A stretch of DNA of 64,000 nucleotides from Pedobacter sp. R20-19. Lineage in GTDB: Bacteria; Bacteroidota; Bacteroidia; Sphingobacteriales; Sphingobacteriaceae. Of this stretch, positions 43,479-51,962 are shown in pieces (the first letter of the stretch is position 1; the number at the start of each line of letters is the position of its first letter). The position numbers and the translations under genes are program-made. The notes below the pieces were generated by a model, which saw nothing but the letters and a program-made list of their open reading frames with translations, was not told the DNA's origin and made no database searches. Location of the stretch: NCBI RefSeq assembly GCF_000708265.2, contig NZ_JCKI01000009.1, positions 1-64,000 of the forward strand. Reading direction: 5' to 3'.

Positions 43479-44801
43479 GTGGCTTGGCGCATCAGCATTC
43501 ACACGCTTAATTTGTGCACCTAAGGCACGTAAACGCGTATCAATATCCTGGTAACCACGTTCAATCTGTTCGATGTTATAAATGGTTGATTTACCTTCTG
43601 CAGAAAGCGCTGCAATCAATAAAGAAACACCAGCCCTGATATCTGGAGAAGTCATGCTAATTCCACGAAGTTTATATTTTTTATCAATACCATTAACCGT
43701 AGCACGGTGTGGATCGCAAAGAATGATTTGTGCACCCATATCAATCAATTTATCCACAAAGAATAAACGGCTTTCGAACATTTTCTGATGGATTAAAACA
43801 TTGCCTTTCGCTTGCGTAGCCACAACCAAAACGATGCTCAATAAATCTGGCGTAAAACCTGGCCAGGGAGAATCGGCGATGGTTAAAATTGAACCATCTA
43901 TAAAGGTGTCAATTTCATAATGTTTTTGCGAAGGCACATAAATATCATCACCTCTGCGCTCTAGTTTAATCCCCAGTTTCTTAAAAACTTCAGGTATTAC
44001 ACCAAGTTCATCATAACACACATTTTTGATCGTGATTTCTGATTCTGTCATGGCAGCCATACCAATGAAAGAGCCAATTTCAATCATATCAGGCAGCATT
44101 CTATGTTCTGTACCGCCTAAAACTTTAACACCTTCAATAGTTAATAAGTTAGAGCCGATACCAGAGATTTTTGCACCCATTCGGTTCAGCATTTTACAAA
44201 GCTGCTGTAAATACGGTTCGCAGGCTGCGTTGTAAATGGTGGTTGTTCCTTTGGCTAAAACTGCGGCCATTACAATGTTGGCTGTTCCCGTTACTGAAGC
44301 TTCATCCAATAAAATATAAGCACCTTGCAAGTTGGTTGCATCAACATTAAAGAAAGCTTTTTTGCTATCATAAACGAATTTAGCACCCAATTTTTCAAAG
44401 CCAATGAAGTGTGTATCCAACCTTCTGCGGCCGATTTTATCACCGCCTGGTTTAGGAATAGCAGCCTTACCAAAGCGGGCCAACAGTGGGCCGACAATCA
44501 TAATTGAACCACGTAAACCACCACCTTTAGCTTTAAAAGTTTCAGATTCGAAGAAGTTTAAATTGATGTTCTTAGCCTCAAAAGTGTAAGTGTCTTTATT
44601 GATGCGTTCAACCAAAACACCTAAATCGCCCAGTAATTCGATTAATTTATTTACATCTTTAATATCCGGAATATTGCTGATGGTTACCTTTTGTTCGGTA
44701 AGCAATACTGCTGATAAAATCTGCAAAGCCTCATTTTTAGCGCCTTGTGGAGTGATTTCGCCTTTTAATTTAATTCCGCCTGTTATTTCAAATGCGTTCA
44801 T
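43476..44801 (-). CDS. murA: UDP-N-acetylglucosamine 1-carboxyvinyltransferase MurA with Asp in place of the catalytic Cys
   Basis: 441 residues from ATG 44801, a standard length; an upstream in-frame Met at 44831 lies in a palindromic repeat and is rejected. The protein has the MurA opening (GGIKLKGEITPQGAKNEAL) and the substrate region GVEHR-like GGTEHRMLPDMIEIGSF. The catalytic loop reads PKPGGDKIG: residue 121 is Asp (codon at 44439-44441) where E. coli has Cys115. Asp variants keep activity but are not alkylated by fosfomycin in characterised cases. It commits UDP-GlcNAc to peptidoglycan synthesis. DUF4290 lies directly upstream. Confidence 0.96.
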   Translation of the reverse strand: MNAFEITGGIKLKGEITPQGAKNEALQILSAVLLTEQKVTISNIPDIKDVNKLIELLGDLGVLVERINKDTYTFEAKNINLNFFESETFKAKGGGLRGSIMIVGPLLARFGKAAIPKPGGDKIGRRRLDTHFIGFEKLGAKFVYDSKKAFFNVDATNLQGAYILLDEASVTGTANIVMAAVLAKGTTTIYNAACEPYLQQLCKMLNRMGAKISGIGSNLLTIEGVKVLGGTEHRMLPDMIEIGSFIGMAAMTESEITIKNVCYDELGVIPEVFKKLGIKLERRGDDIYVPSQKHYEIDTFIDGSILTIADSPWPGFTPDLLSIVLVVATQAKGNVLIHQKMFESRLFFVDKLIDMGAQIILCDPHRATVNGIDKKYKLRGISMTSPDIRAGVSLLIAALSAEGKSTIYNIEQIERGYQDIDTRLRALGAQIKRVNADAPSH

Positions 44802-44826
44802 ATATTTTTCTTTTACTAACCCGTTC

Positions 44827-44901
44827 GTCATGCTGATCCGATAGCTATCGGATTTATTTCAGCATCTAATTTTATTGATTCTGAATCAAGTTCAAAATGA
44901 C
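44827..44901. repeat. palindromic dispersed element between DUF4290 and murA
   Basis: The element begins GTCAT and ends ATGAC. It contains a perfect 18-base palindrome, ATCCGATAGCTATCGGAT (44836-44853), nested in TGCTGA (44831-44836) paired with TTCAGCA, then GATTCTGAATC. It resembles intergenic elements seen repeatedly in this lineage (inference) and lies in the predicted murA leader. Confidence 0.7.
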
Positions 44902-44910
44902 GGATGGTTA

Positions 44911-45603
44911 TTAATATTTTGGTTTATTGTTGTTATTTGTCCTTCCGCGGTTATTGTTGTTATTGGTATTATTCTGGCGGTTTTTTCCGTTGTTGTTATT
45001 GGTTCTTCCGCGGTTGTTGTTATTGTTATTATTCTGACGCGGATTTTGTGCCCTAAATTCAACCTTTGCCAAATTTACGCCTTCATCCAGTGATAACAAG
45101 CCACCAGATAGATATTTTAAATCTTTAATAATAGTATCATCACTCACATTATCCTTATTCCAGGTAACGTAAGCCATTTTCATAAAGTTTGCAATCCCCT
45201 GAACCATTACTTTTTTATTTTCAGGATTTTCTTCACGCATGGCTTTCTCAATCAGGTTTTCTACCGTTTTACCATAATGTTTGTAGGTAATTCGCTGCTG
45301 CGGATAGGGAAGAGGCTCTGGTTTTTTAAAGGCGTTTTCTGGAAGTGGTTTCGGATATGGACTTTCCACATCGATCTGATAACCAGAAATGATGTGGAGG
45401 TGATCCCAAAGCTTGTGTTTAAAATCGGCAACATCACGTAAATGAGGTTGCAAAAATCCCATTAGGTCGATTACGGCCTGTGCATATTTATTGCGTTCTT
45501 CAATGGTGGGTAATTCGCAAATATACTTCACCATATTCTGAACATTGCGGCCATATTCTGATAAAATCAGATGACTGCGCGTTGTATTATAATCAAAATT
45601 CAT
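44911..45603 (-). CDS. DUF4290 protein with Asn/Arg-rich low-complexity tail
   Basis: 230 residues. The first about 185 follow the DUF4290 pattern (MNFDYNTTRSHLILSEYGRNVQNMV, in part; GKTVENLIEKAMREE). The last about 42 residues are almost only Asn, Arg, Gly and Thr: two modules of an Asn run, RGRT and NNNN. The DNA beneath is repetitive. DUF4290 genes commonly sit beside murA in Bacteroidota. Function unknown; the tail would be disordered and positively charged, perhaps binding nucleic acid (inference). Confidence 0.85.
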   Translation of the reverse strand: MNFDYNTTRSHLILSEYGRNVQNMVKYICELPTIEERNKYAQAVIDLMGFLQPHLRDVADFKHKLWDHLHIISGYQIDVESPYPKPLPENAFKKPEPLPYPQQRITYKHYGKTVENLIEKAMREENPENKKVMVQGIANFMKMAYVTWNKDNVSDDTIIKDLKYLSGGLLSLDEGVNLAKVEFRAQNPRQNNNNNNNRGRTNNNNGKNRQNNTNNNNNRGRTNNNNKPKY

Positions 45604-45742
45604 GTATAGATAATTTAATGGATAAATCTTCCGGCGATACGAATTATGAAATAACCAAGGGGGGGAGATGAGGTTATGAATTCACCGAAATGTCTATTGC
45701 CGGACTTTCGTTATTATATTTTCAAAGATAATAAAATATATT

Positions 45743-45810
45743 AAAGTTACTAACCCGGAATAAAGTTACTAACCCTAATCAACATATTGCCTGATAGGGT
45801 TAGTAACTTT
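45743..45810. terminator. strong hairpin with duplicated arm downstream of sixA
   Basis: AAAGTTACTAACCCTA (45762-45777) pairs perfectly with TAGGGTTAGTAACTTT (45795-45810). A second copy of the left arm, AAAGTTACTAACCC, lies at 45743-45756 and could pair with the same right arm. The hairpin begins five bases past the sixA stop on the minus strand, so it probably terminates that transcript. Confidence 0.8.
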
Positions 45811-45815
45811 TAATT

Positions 45816-46313
45816 TTAAACCTCATCACTATTTTTTGGGTAATCGAAAAATACTAAATCTCCGGTACCTTTGCTTACCATTTGCCATGAATCAAAAGGG
45901 AAGGAGATCAATACCATGCCGGCAGTAGGAACATTATAAATATCGGCATTGCTTAATTCGTTAGCTAAATCTGTAAAACCAGGATTATGACCGAACATTA
46001 TAATGCTGTCTGCAGCATCATCAAAACCATTAATTACTTTTAGAAGCGTTTTAGAATTTGCTTCGTAAATTAATTCTTCAAATTGGATTTCATCAACCTG
46101 ATAGGCTTCAGCGAAATATTTTGCGGTAGATTTCGCCCGTTTTGCCGGACTACTTACCATCAAATCAAATTTGAAACCACGGTTGATCAATCGCTCTGCC
46201 ATTTCCGGTGCATTTTCTTTACCTCGTTTATTCAGTGGACGATCAAAGTCTGTTAAACCTGCATTTCCCCAGTCAGATTTTCCGTGTCGAACCAATAATA
46301 ATTGCTTAGCCAT
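45816..46313 (-). CDS. sixA: SixA-type histidine phosphatase
   Basis: 165 residues, the SixA size. The phosphohistidine signature LVRHGKSDW (7-15) and FGHNPGFTDL mark the histidine phosphatase superfamily branch with a single domain. In enterobacteria SixA removes phosphate from histidine phosphotransfer proteins; the partner here is unknown. It overlaps the GT9 gene by 8 bases. Confidence 0.88.
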   Translation of the reverse strand: MAKQLLLVRHGKSDWGNAGLTDFDRPLNKRGKENAPEMAERLINRGFKFDLMVSSPAKRAKSTAKYFAEAYQVDEIQFEELIYEANSKTLLKVINGFDDAADSIIMFGHNPGFTDLANELSNADIYNVPTAGMVLISFPFDSWQMVSKGTGDLVFFDYPKNSDEV

Positions 46314-47337
46314 TTAAGTTTTCTTTAATTTTGTTTACAATGGTTTGTGGATCAATAATATCCATGCAACTTTCAACACCACACAGGCAGGGTTTGTTTC
46401 CATAAATAGAATTTGGCCTGGAGGGATGCTCGATTTGAACACAGTTGCTTTCAGATTGACCATAGCCTAAGAAACCAGCATAAGGATGTGTTGGCCCCCA
46501 AATAGAAACCACAGGCACGCCGACCAGAGATGCCATATGCATGCCGGAAGAATCCATGCTTAACATTACATCAAGATTAGAAATAAGGGCAAGTTCTTCC
46601 AGAAGATTATACTGGCTTATTAAACTATAAGTATTTGGGAATGTTTTAGCCCATTTTTCTGCCTTTTCCTGCTCTTGCTTGCCTCCCCCAAAAATGAAAA
46701 TCTCGTAACCCGATTTAGATAAATCTGCTATTACTTTTTCCATTTTTGCAGTAGGATAAACTTTATAGATGTGTTGCGCAAAAGGAGAGATGCCTATCTT
46801 TTTTTTCAGCTCATTGGCAAATAAATGCTTGGCCTTTTCCGGTATGATTTGTGGCTTTTGATTTAGCTTATGACTTAATTCAACTTTAAAACCCAATGCT
46901 CTGAAAACATCAGCATAACGCTCTACGGTTTGACGCAGCGGCTTAAAAATTTTATTAACAGAACGTGTTAACGCCTTCTTTTCTGCCCTTCCTTTATCAA
47001 TCCTGTCGATTTTTATTCCTGTAAACCGGAAGAAGGTTGAAACTATCCTGCTGCGGAGATTGTCGTGTAAATCGGCTACAGCGGTAGGCTTATAACTCTG
47101 AAGTTCTTTATAAAGTTTGAATAATCCAAAAATGCCTTTATGGGTAGTTTTAGGTTGAATGGCGTGGAAAGTAAGGTTTTCAATTCCTTCAAAGAATGGC
47201 TGAAAAGCTCCACGACTAACCATAATGATTTCCGTCTTTGGATTTTGCCGGGAAAATTCTTTCAATACACAAGCGACCATTGCCACATCACCCATGGCTG
47301 AAAAGCGTAAAACGATAATTTTTTCTTTTATTAACAT
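46306..47337 (-). CDS. glycosyltransferase family 9 (ADP-heptose:LPS heptosyltransferase-like)
   Basis: 343 residues with two Rossmann-like halves: start IIVLRFSAMGDVAMVACVL, then SPFAQHIYKVYPTAKM, and the C-terminal DSSGMHMASLVGVPVVSIWGPTHP typical of GT9. It would add a heptose or related sugar to a lipopolysaccharide core in the cytoplasmic face of the membrane. A DUF4254 gene precedes it and sixA follows with an 8-base overlap. A heptad repeat fills the short gap upstream. Confidence 0.9.
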   Translation of the reverse strand: MLIKEKIIVLRFSAMGDVAMVACVLKEFSRQNPKTEIIMVSRGAFQPFFEGIENLTFHAIQPKTTHKGIFGLFKLYKELQSYKPTAVADLHDNLRSRIVSTFFRFTGIKIDRIDKGRAEKKALTRSVNKIFKPLRQTVERYADVFRALGFKVELSHKLNQKPQIIPEKAKHLFANELKKKIGISPFAQHIYKVYPTAKMEKVIADLSKSGYEIFIFGGGKQEQEKAEKWAKTFPNTYSLISQYNLLEELALISNLDVMLSMDSSGMHMASLVGVPVVSIWGPTHPYAGFLGYGQSESNCVQIEHPSRPNSIYGNKPCLCGVESCMDIIDPQTIVNKIKENLNG

Positions 47338-47341
47338 TGGC

Positions 47342-47411
47342 TTTCCGCTTTAACCTTTTAGCTTTAATCTCTCAGCTTTTGGCTTTCTGCTTTAATCTTT
47401 CACCTCTAACC
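47342..47411. repeat. heptad tandem repeat between DUF4254 and GT9 genes
   Basis: Ten consecutive 7-base units on the minus strand following GNNNAAA (for example GATTAAA, GCAGAAA, GCTAAAA, GCGGAAA). The TAG stop of the DUF4254 gene lies in the first unit and the GT9 ATG is a few bases after the last. Confidence 0.8.
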
Positions 47412-48008
47412 TTTATTATACAACACCGGATTCAAACTTGGATCGTTATACATTTTCATCTGTTTATATACTTTCATGTATTTCTTGCCGGCTTCAATAT
47501 CTGCCAGTAATTCATCAATACTGTTTGATAAATCTTCGCGCTGCGATAATAGAATATTAAGTTTAGTTTGGCATTGTAAACGGTGTTCGGCTGTAGCTGT
47601 TACACGTTCTGCTTCCTCCTGCATGTGGTAAATTTTCAGTGCCAGGATCGAAAGCCTGTCAATTGCCCATGCCGGACTTTCCGTATTAATTTTTGCCTCT
47701 GGCAAAGCTGTTATTCCCTGGTAAAGATTTAGAAAATAACCATCAATAAATTCAACCATATCCGTACGGACCTGGTTTTGTGCATCTATCCGTCTTTTCC
47801 AGCTTAAACCTTCAACCGGATCAATGTTCGGATTGCGAACCACATCTTCCATGTGCCACTGTGCCGTATCAATCCAGTTTTTTACATATAAAAGATGCTC
47901 CAGGCTTTCAGCATCATACGGGTTTTCAACTGGGTAGTCAATATCGTCGAATTGATGGTAATCGGTAATAACCTGATTAAATATGCGGTTGGCAATTTCA
48001 CTGATCAT
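47406..48008 (-). CDS. DUF4254 protein
   Basis: 200 residues, helical throughout, no signal peptide. The opening ISEIANRIFNQVITDYHQFD and the LSWKRRIDAQNQVRTDMVE block fit DUF4254, a Bacteroidota family commonly adjacent to GT9 genes. Function unknown; the context suggests surface polysaccharide or lipopolysaccharide work (inference). It shares its TAG stop with the heptad repeat. Confidence 0.85.
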   Translation of the reverse strand: MISEIANRIFNQVITDYHQFDDIDYPVENPYDAESLEHLLYVKNWIDTAQWHMEDVVRNPNIDPVEGLSWKRRIDAQNQVRTDMVEFIDGYFLNLYQGITALPEAKINTESPAWAIDRLSILALKIYHMQEEAERVTATAEHRLQCQTKLNILLSQREDLSNSIDELLADIEAGKKYMKVYKQMKMYNDPSLNPVLYNKG

Positions 48009-48130
48009 GAGGGCAAAGATATTAAATTTAGGATGATTACACAGATACCTTTGGCATGATTACATTGATTGATGGATGACACAAATTAATTTGAAGAGAT
48101 TAAAACAAATAAAGAAAGTTTAATTTTTCC

Positions 48131-48214
48131 CTAAAGCCTAAAGCCTAAAGCCTAAAGCCTAAAGCCTAAAGCCTAAAGCCTAAAGCCTAAAGCCTAAAGC
48201 CTAAAGCCTAAAGC
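48131..48214. repeat. perfect 7-bp tandem repeat, 12 units
   Basis: Twelve identical copies of CTAAAGC run without change from 48131 to 48214. Rotated, the unit is GCCTAAA, fitting the GNNNAAA consensus of the other heptad arrays, here on the plus strand. The TAG stop of the PolX-like gene (48208-48210) lies in the unit nearest that gene. Perfect identity suggests recent expansion. Confidence 0.97.
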
Positions 48215-49884
48215 CTTTTTCCATCAAAATATGTCGTGATCTCTTCCAAAGAAAAAGCATTTAGGCATTTATCTGCACTTAAGCCCCCTTTCCGGGCAAC
48301 CAAAATTCCATAACGTGTATCATGAAAACCATCAGTTCGGTGGGCATCTGGATTTACTGAAAGTAGTACACCTTTTTCAAGCGCGTAACGGTGCCAGCGC
48401 CAGTCAAGATCCAATCGAAGGGGATTTGCATTAATTTCGATCACCACCTGGTTTGCAGCACAGGCATCAATAATCTTTTTATAATCGATCGGGTAACCCG
48501 CACGACTCAATAACAAACGGCCAGTTGGATGGCCTAAAATAGTGGTATAAGAGTTTTCAACCGCTTTTAACAAACGGGCAGTTGCCTTTGCTTCATCCAT
48601 TCTTAAATTGCTGTGAACTGAAGCCACCACAAAATCAAAAGTTTTTAAAATATCGTCAGAATAATCTAAAGAACCATCACTTAAAATATCACTCTCAATG
48701 CCTTTAAATATTTTAAAAGGGGCCAGTTTTTGATTCAATTCGTCTATTTCCTGGTGCTGGCCAAATACCCGCTGTTCATTTAATCCTTTAGCATAAACCG
48801 CGGTTTTGGAGTGATCGCAGATACCTAAGTATTCGAGATTTAAAACATCCTTGCAATACACAGCCATTTGTTCTAAAGTATGTACGCCATCGCTCCAGGT
48901 AGAGTGATTGTGCAGACTGCCTTTTAAGTCCTTATCGGTTATTAAAACCGGTAGCTGATGGGCTTTAGCCAATTCAATCTCATCAAAATCTTCACGAAGT
49001 TCGGGTTCGATAAAAGAGAGTCCTGCTTTAGTGTAAATTTCATTTTCATTTGCAAAAGGACCATCACCAGCAAGTGTAAGTACTTTTTTTGCATGCTCAG
49101 GATTTCCTGTAAGCCTAAACCATTCTAAATAAAAATCAGCTTTATTTACCACGAAGATTTTAATTCTTAAACCAGCTTCAGTAGTAGTCATAAAAGCTTC
49201 TTCACCAGCAATAAGCGACAACGGTTCAAAAGAGACTAATTGATCTTGAACATGTTCAAGATTTTCTGCTCCGACAACGATTTCAAGCTCGTCTATAATT
49301 TCACAGGCCCGGCGGTACTGCCCTGCAAATCCCAGTAATGAGTGGTTATCTATGTTGATCAGCCATTCAGAAATCTGTGTAAACAGCGTATTGGCAAAAC
49401 CTTCCACCTGTGCAAAAAGAAATCTGCCGTTCGCTGCCAGTTTAAACTCAATGGCATTTTTGATTTCTTCCTGGGTTTTCAAACCAAAACCTTTAGCCTC
49501 AATTAAGCGATTTTCGTTACAAGCATAATACAATTCACCAATGCTTTCAATGCCGAGTGTTCTCCATATAATCAGAATTTTTTTTGGTCCGATACCTTTA
49601 ATACTCAACATTTCTATCACACCATCAGGCGTTTGTTCAATAATATCATTAAGTTCTTTCAGCTCTCCGGTTTGTAGTAACTCTACTATTTTTGCGGCTA
49701 AACCTTTGCCTATCCCTTCAATCTGATCAATTTCATTTATGGGCTTATCTTTCAGTGCAAAAGGTAGTTTATCCACTTTAAAATAAGCATTGGCCACTGA
49801 TTTTATTTTGAAAGGATTCTCTTCATGCAATTCCATTAATTGCGATAAAAAGCGTAAAGTACGGGCGATGGTTTTGTTTTCCAT
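48208..49884 (-). CDS. PolX-family protein with intact PHP domain and degenerate polymerase site
   Basis: 558 residues from ATG 49884; an upstream in-frame extension to 50208 would overlap the divergent lipoprotein gene and lacks homology. Helix-hairpin-helix motifs (IEGIGKGLAAKIVELL, IKGIGPKKILIIW) and a pol-beta-like region are present. The catalytic DxD of the polymerase is Glu199-Leu-Glu201, and the third Asp region reads RIKIFVV, so the site is broken. The C-terminal PHP domain keeps SLHNHSTWSDG, CDHSKT, ASVHSN and NPDAHRTDG. It is therefore more likely a DNA-binding PHP nuclease or phosphoesterase than a polymerase. Confidence 0.85.
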   Translation of the reverse strand: MENKTIARTLRFLSQLMELHEENPFKIKSVANAYFKVDKLPFALKDKPINEIDQIEGIGKGLAAKIVELLQTGELKELNDIIEQTPDGVIEMLSIKGIGPKKILIIWRTLGIESIGELYYACNENRLIEAKGFGLKTQEEIKNAIEFKLAANGRFLFAQVEGFANTLFTQISEWLINIDNHSLLGFAGQYRRACEIIDELEIVVGAENLEHVQDQLVSFEPLSLIAGEEAFMTTTEAGLRIKIFVVNKADFYLEWFRLTGNPEHAKKVLTLAGDGPFANENEIYTKAGLSFIEPELREDFDEIELAKAHQLPVLITDKDLKGSLHNHSTWSDGVHTLEQMAVYCKDVLNLEYLGICDHSKTAVYAKGLNEQRVFGQHQEIDELNQKLAPFKIFKGIESDILSDGSLDYSDDILKTFDFVVASVHSNLRMDEAKATARLLKAVENSYTTILGHPTGRLLLSRAGYPIDYKKIIDACAANQVVIEINANPLRLDLDWRWHRYALEKGVLLSVNPDAHRTDGFHDTRYGILVARKGGLSADKCLNAFSLEEITTYFDGKRL

Positions 49885-49970
49885 AAGCGGTAAAATTAGA
49901 AAATATTGTGCTAAAACTGTTGAGGGTGGTAATTTTTCAAACAGAAATGGTAAGGCATTGTTTTTCAGTG

Positions 49971-50597
49971 ATGAAAGTGGTAAAAATGATCTTATTGGGT
50001 TTAAGCCTGAGCTTATCTGCCTGCAAATCAAACCCAAAAACGGATTTAAATGGCAATCAGGCAACAGCAAATGATAACGGTTCCGGTAAAATTTTAGATG
50101 AAAAGTTTTTGATTGTTCCGGGCCGATCAGTAGGTGAGATTTCTTTAGGCGATGATATACATATGCTGAATAAACTTTTAGGAAAGCCTGATTTAAGCGA
50201 CGCTGCAATGGGTAAGGCCTGGGGAATATGGTTCAGCAAAGATTCTGTTGATGGAATGCGTAATGAAATAGCCATTTATTCTGCTTATCGTGATACCAGT
50301 ATGCGGGTAAAGGAGGTAAAACAAATCCGATTTACTGCCGGTCAATTTAAAACACAAGGTGGGTATTCAACGGGGAGGACTTTAAACGATACCAAATTAA
50401 AGTTTCCGGCAATAGAAAAAATTGTTTCTTATTTGAATGAAAAATTAGATACTGTAACCGTATATGATTCAAAGGCTGATGGCATTAGTTTTGAATTTTT
50501 GAAACAAAAAAGCATCGCCATAACTATTCATCCCCTCAATCAAGCCATGAATAATACCTATTTTACCTTGCATCCAAATTGGAAGTTAATAGAATAG
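49971..50597 (+). CDS. lipoprotein of unknown function
   Basis: 208 residues from ATG 49971, chosen because it gives a compact lipoprotein signal (MKVVKMILLGLSLSLSAC) with lipobox LSAC; upstream Mets do not. The mature protein is alpha/beta with repeated ISL/IAI strands (PGRSVGEISLGDDIHMLNKL reads like a small YycI/PepSY-like domain). No family recognised. It diverges from the PolX-like gene 86 bases away. Confidence 0.7.
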   Translation: MKVVKMILLGLSLSLSACKSNPKTDLNGNQATANDNGSGKILDEKFLIVPGRSVGEISLGDDIHMLNKLLGKPDLSDAAMGKAWGIWFSKDSVDGMRNEIAIYSAYRDTSMRVKEVKQIRFTAGQFKTQGGYSTGRTLNDTKLKFPAIEKIVSYLNEKLDTVTVYDSKADGISFEFLKQKSIAITIHPLNQAMNNTYFTLHPNWKLIE

Positions 50598-50710
50598 CCA
50601 GCTCCATTAATAAAAGAAACATCAAACAAGTAGTGAAACAAAATCAATAATCAAAGTTTCTTTTGTAAGCTGAAAATTAAATCTCCACCTTGCAAGCCAA
50701 ATATCATATA

Positions 50711-51601
50711 ATGAAAAAGTACTTTTTAATGCTATGCTGCATATCCGTTATTGATGCCAATGTCTTTGCACAGGCACCAAATCCTATATTTAATCAGGAT
50801 AGTTTAAAACTTATTTCTTCACAATTCAAGTTTACCGAAGGTGCATCTGTAGATCGGAATGGGAATGTTTTCTTTACCGATCAGCCAAATGATAAGATCT
50901 GGAAATATGACATAAATGGAAAACTAAGCTTGTTTATGGAAAAATCGGGCAGGGCCAATGGTACCTATTTTGACAAAAAAGGCAACCTGATTGTTTGCGC
51001 TGATGAACACAACGAGATCTGGGCAATTGATCAGCATAAAAAAGTAACTGTTTTATTTTCTGATTTTGAAGGGAAGAAGGTGAATGGTCCGAATGACCTT
51101 TGGATAAATGCCAAAGGTGGAATTTATTTTACTGATCCCTATTACCAGCGCGATTACTGGACGAGGAAATCGCCAGAAGTTGATGGAGAAAAGGTGTATT
51201 ATTTACCTAAAGGGAAAAAGCTTGCAAAAGTAGTAGCAGAGGGGATGGTGCGACCGAATGGTATTGTCGGTACGCCTGATGGTAAATATTTATATGTGGC
51301 CGATAGAAATGCCGATGTTACCTATCGGTATGAGATTAATCCTGATGGTTCATTAAGCAATCGAAAACTTATTTTAAAGCAGGGATCTGATGGGATGACA
51401 TTGGATAGTGCCGGAAACATTTATATTACAGGAAAGGGCGTAGATATTTACCAACCGAACGGAGAAAAAATTGGACATATTAATGTGCCGGAAGATTGGT
51501 GTGGAAACATTTGCTTTGGAGGAAAGGATAGAAATGTACTTTTTATCACTGCATCTAAATCGCTATATATGATTAAGACAACTGGGAGAGGTGTCGAATA
51601 A
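50711..51601 (+). CDS. SMP-30/gluconolactonase-family secreted protein
   Basis: 297 residues from ATG 50711, which begins a clean signal peptide (MKKYFLMLCCISV to VFAQ); an upstream TTG at 50690 adds seven residues and is rejected. The six-bladed propeller pattern shows FKFTEGASVDRNGNVFFTD, VNGPNDLWINAKGGIYFTD, MVRPNGIVGTPDGKYLYVAD and SDGMTLDSAGNIYITG, the family metal-site segments (Glu, Asn, Asp). It is a putative sugar lactonase in the periplasm. Confidence 0.9.
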   Translation: MKKYFLMLCCISVIDANVFAQAPNPIFNQDSLKLISSQFKFTEGASVDRNGNVFFTDQPNDKIWKYDINGKLSLFMEKSGRANGTYFDKKGNLIVCADEHNEIWAIDQHKKVTVLFSDFEGKKVNGPNDLWINAKGGIYFTDPYYQRDYWTRKSPEVDGEKVYYLPKGKKLAKVVAEGMVRPNGIVGTPDGKYLYVADRNADVTYRYEINPDGSLSNRKLILKQGSDGMTLDSAGNIYITGKGVDIYQPNGEKIGHINVPEDWCGNICFGGKDRNVLFITASKSLYMIKTTGRGVE

Positions 51602-51962
51602 TAGCGCTGGATGTGTATGTCATATTCTATTCACTAAAGAGTATTAAAATGAATTAATTTTATTTCTGTTCAGTTTATTCAACCCCCTAAAATATTAAAT
51701 CGATTAATTAGTTTTGGTTTCCTACTTATAGGGATAGACAACTAAAAAAGGCCTTTTCAGGATTGAAAGGCCTTTTTCTTTTTACAGCCCGTTACCTCCA
51801 TTCTAAAACATGCTTATCAGCTAATTCATAAAAATAAGGTAGCGCATTTCTGTATAAATCTGTAGAAAAGTGTAAACTTAGCTTTACGATTTTTGATCAT
51901 AATGAGATGCTAATGCTGAATTGCTGACCATCAGCGGTAATTTTGTTTCAAATTGTCTGATT
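51602..51962. other. intergenic spacer with terminator
   Basis: 361 bases. The only notable feature is the hairpin at 51745-51776. No coding frame with family features; the promoter for the next gene lies here. Confidence 0.55.
51745..51776 (+). terminator. hairpin with T-run downstream of the gluconolactonase gene
   Basis: AAAAAGGCC (51745-51753) pairs with GGCCTTTTT (51768-51776), extended inward by TTTTCA against TGAAA with one bulge. It lies about 140 bases past the stop, a typical terminator shape. Confidence 0.85.

Noticed and set aside
44875..45093. Hydrophobic Val/Ile-rich plus-strand frame opposite DUF4290
   Set aside because: It is the antisense reading of the Asn-rich tail (AAT/AAC codons read as ATT/GTT), so the hydrophobicity is an artefact.
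48131..48214. Heptad array as a CRISPR or telomere-like repeat
   Set aside because: Units are contiguous 7-mers with no spacers and no cas genes. The resemblance to TTTAGGG-type telomeres is coincidental on a bacterial chromosome.
49885..50208. N-terminal extension of the PolX-like frame
   Set aside because: It overlaps the divergent lipoprotein gene, lacks family similarity, and the Met at 49884 aligns with the expected start.
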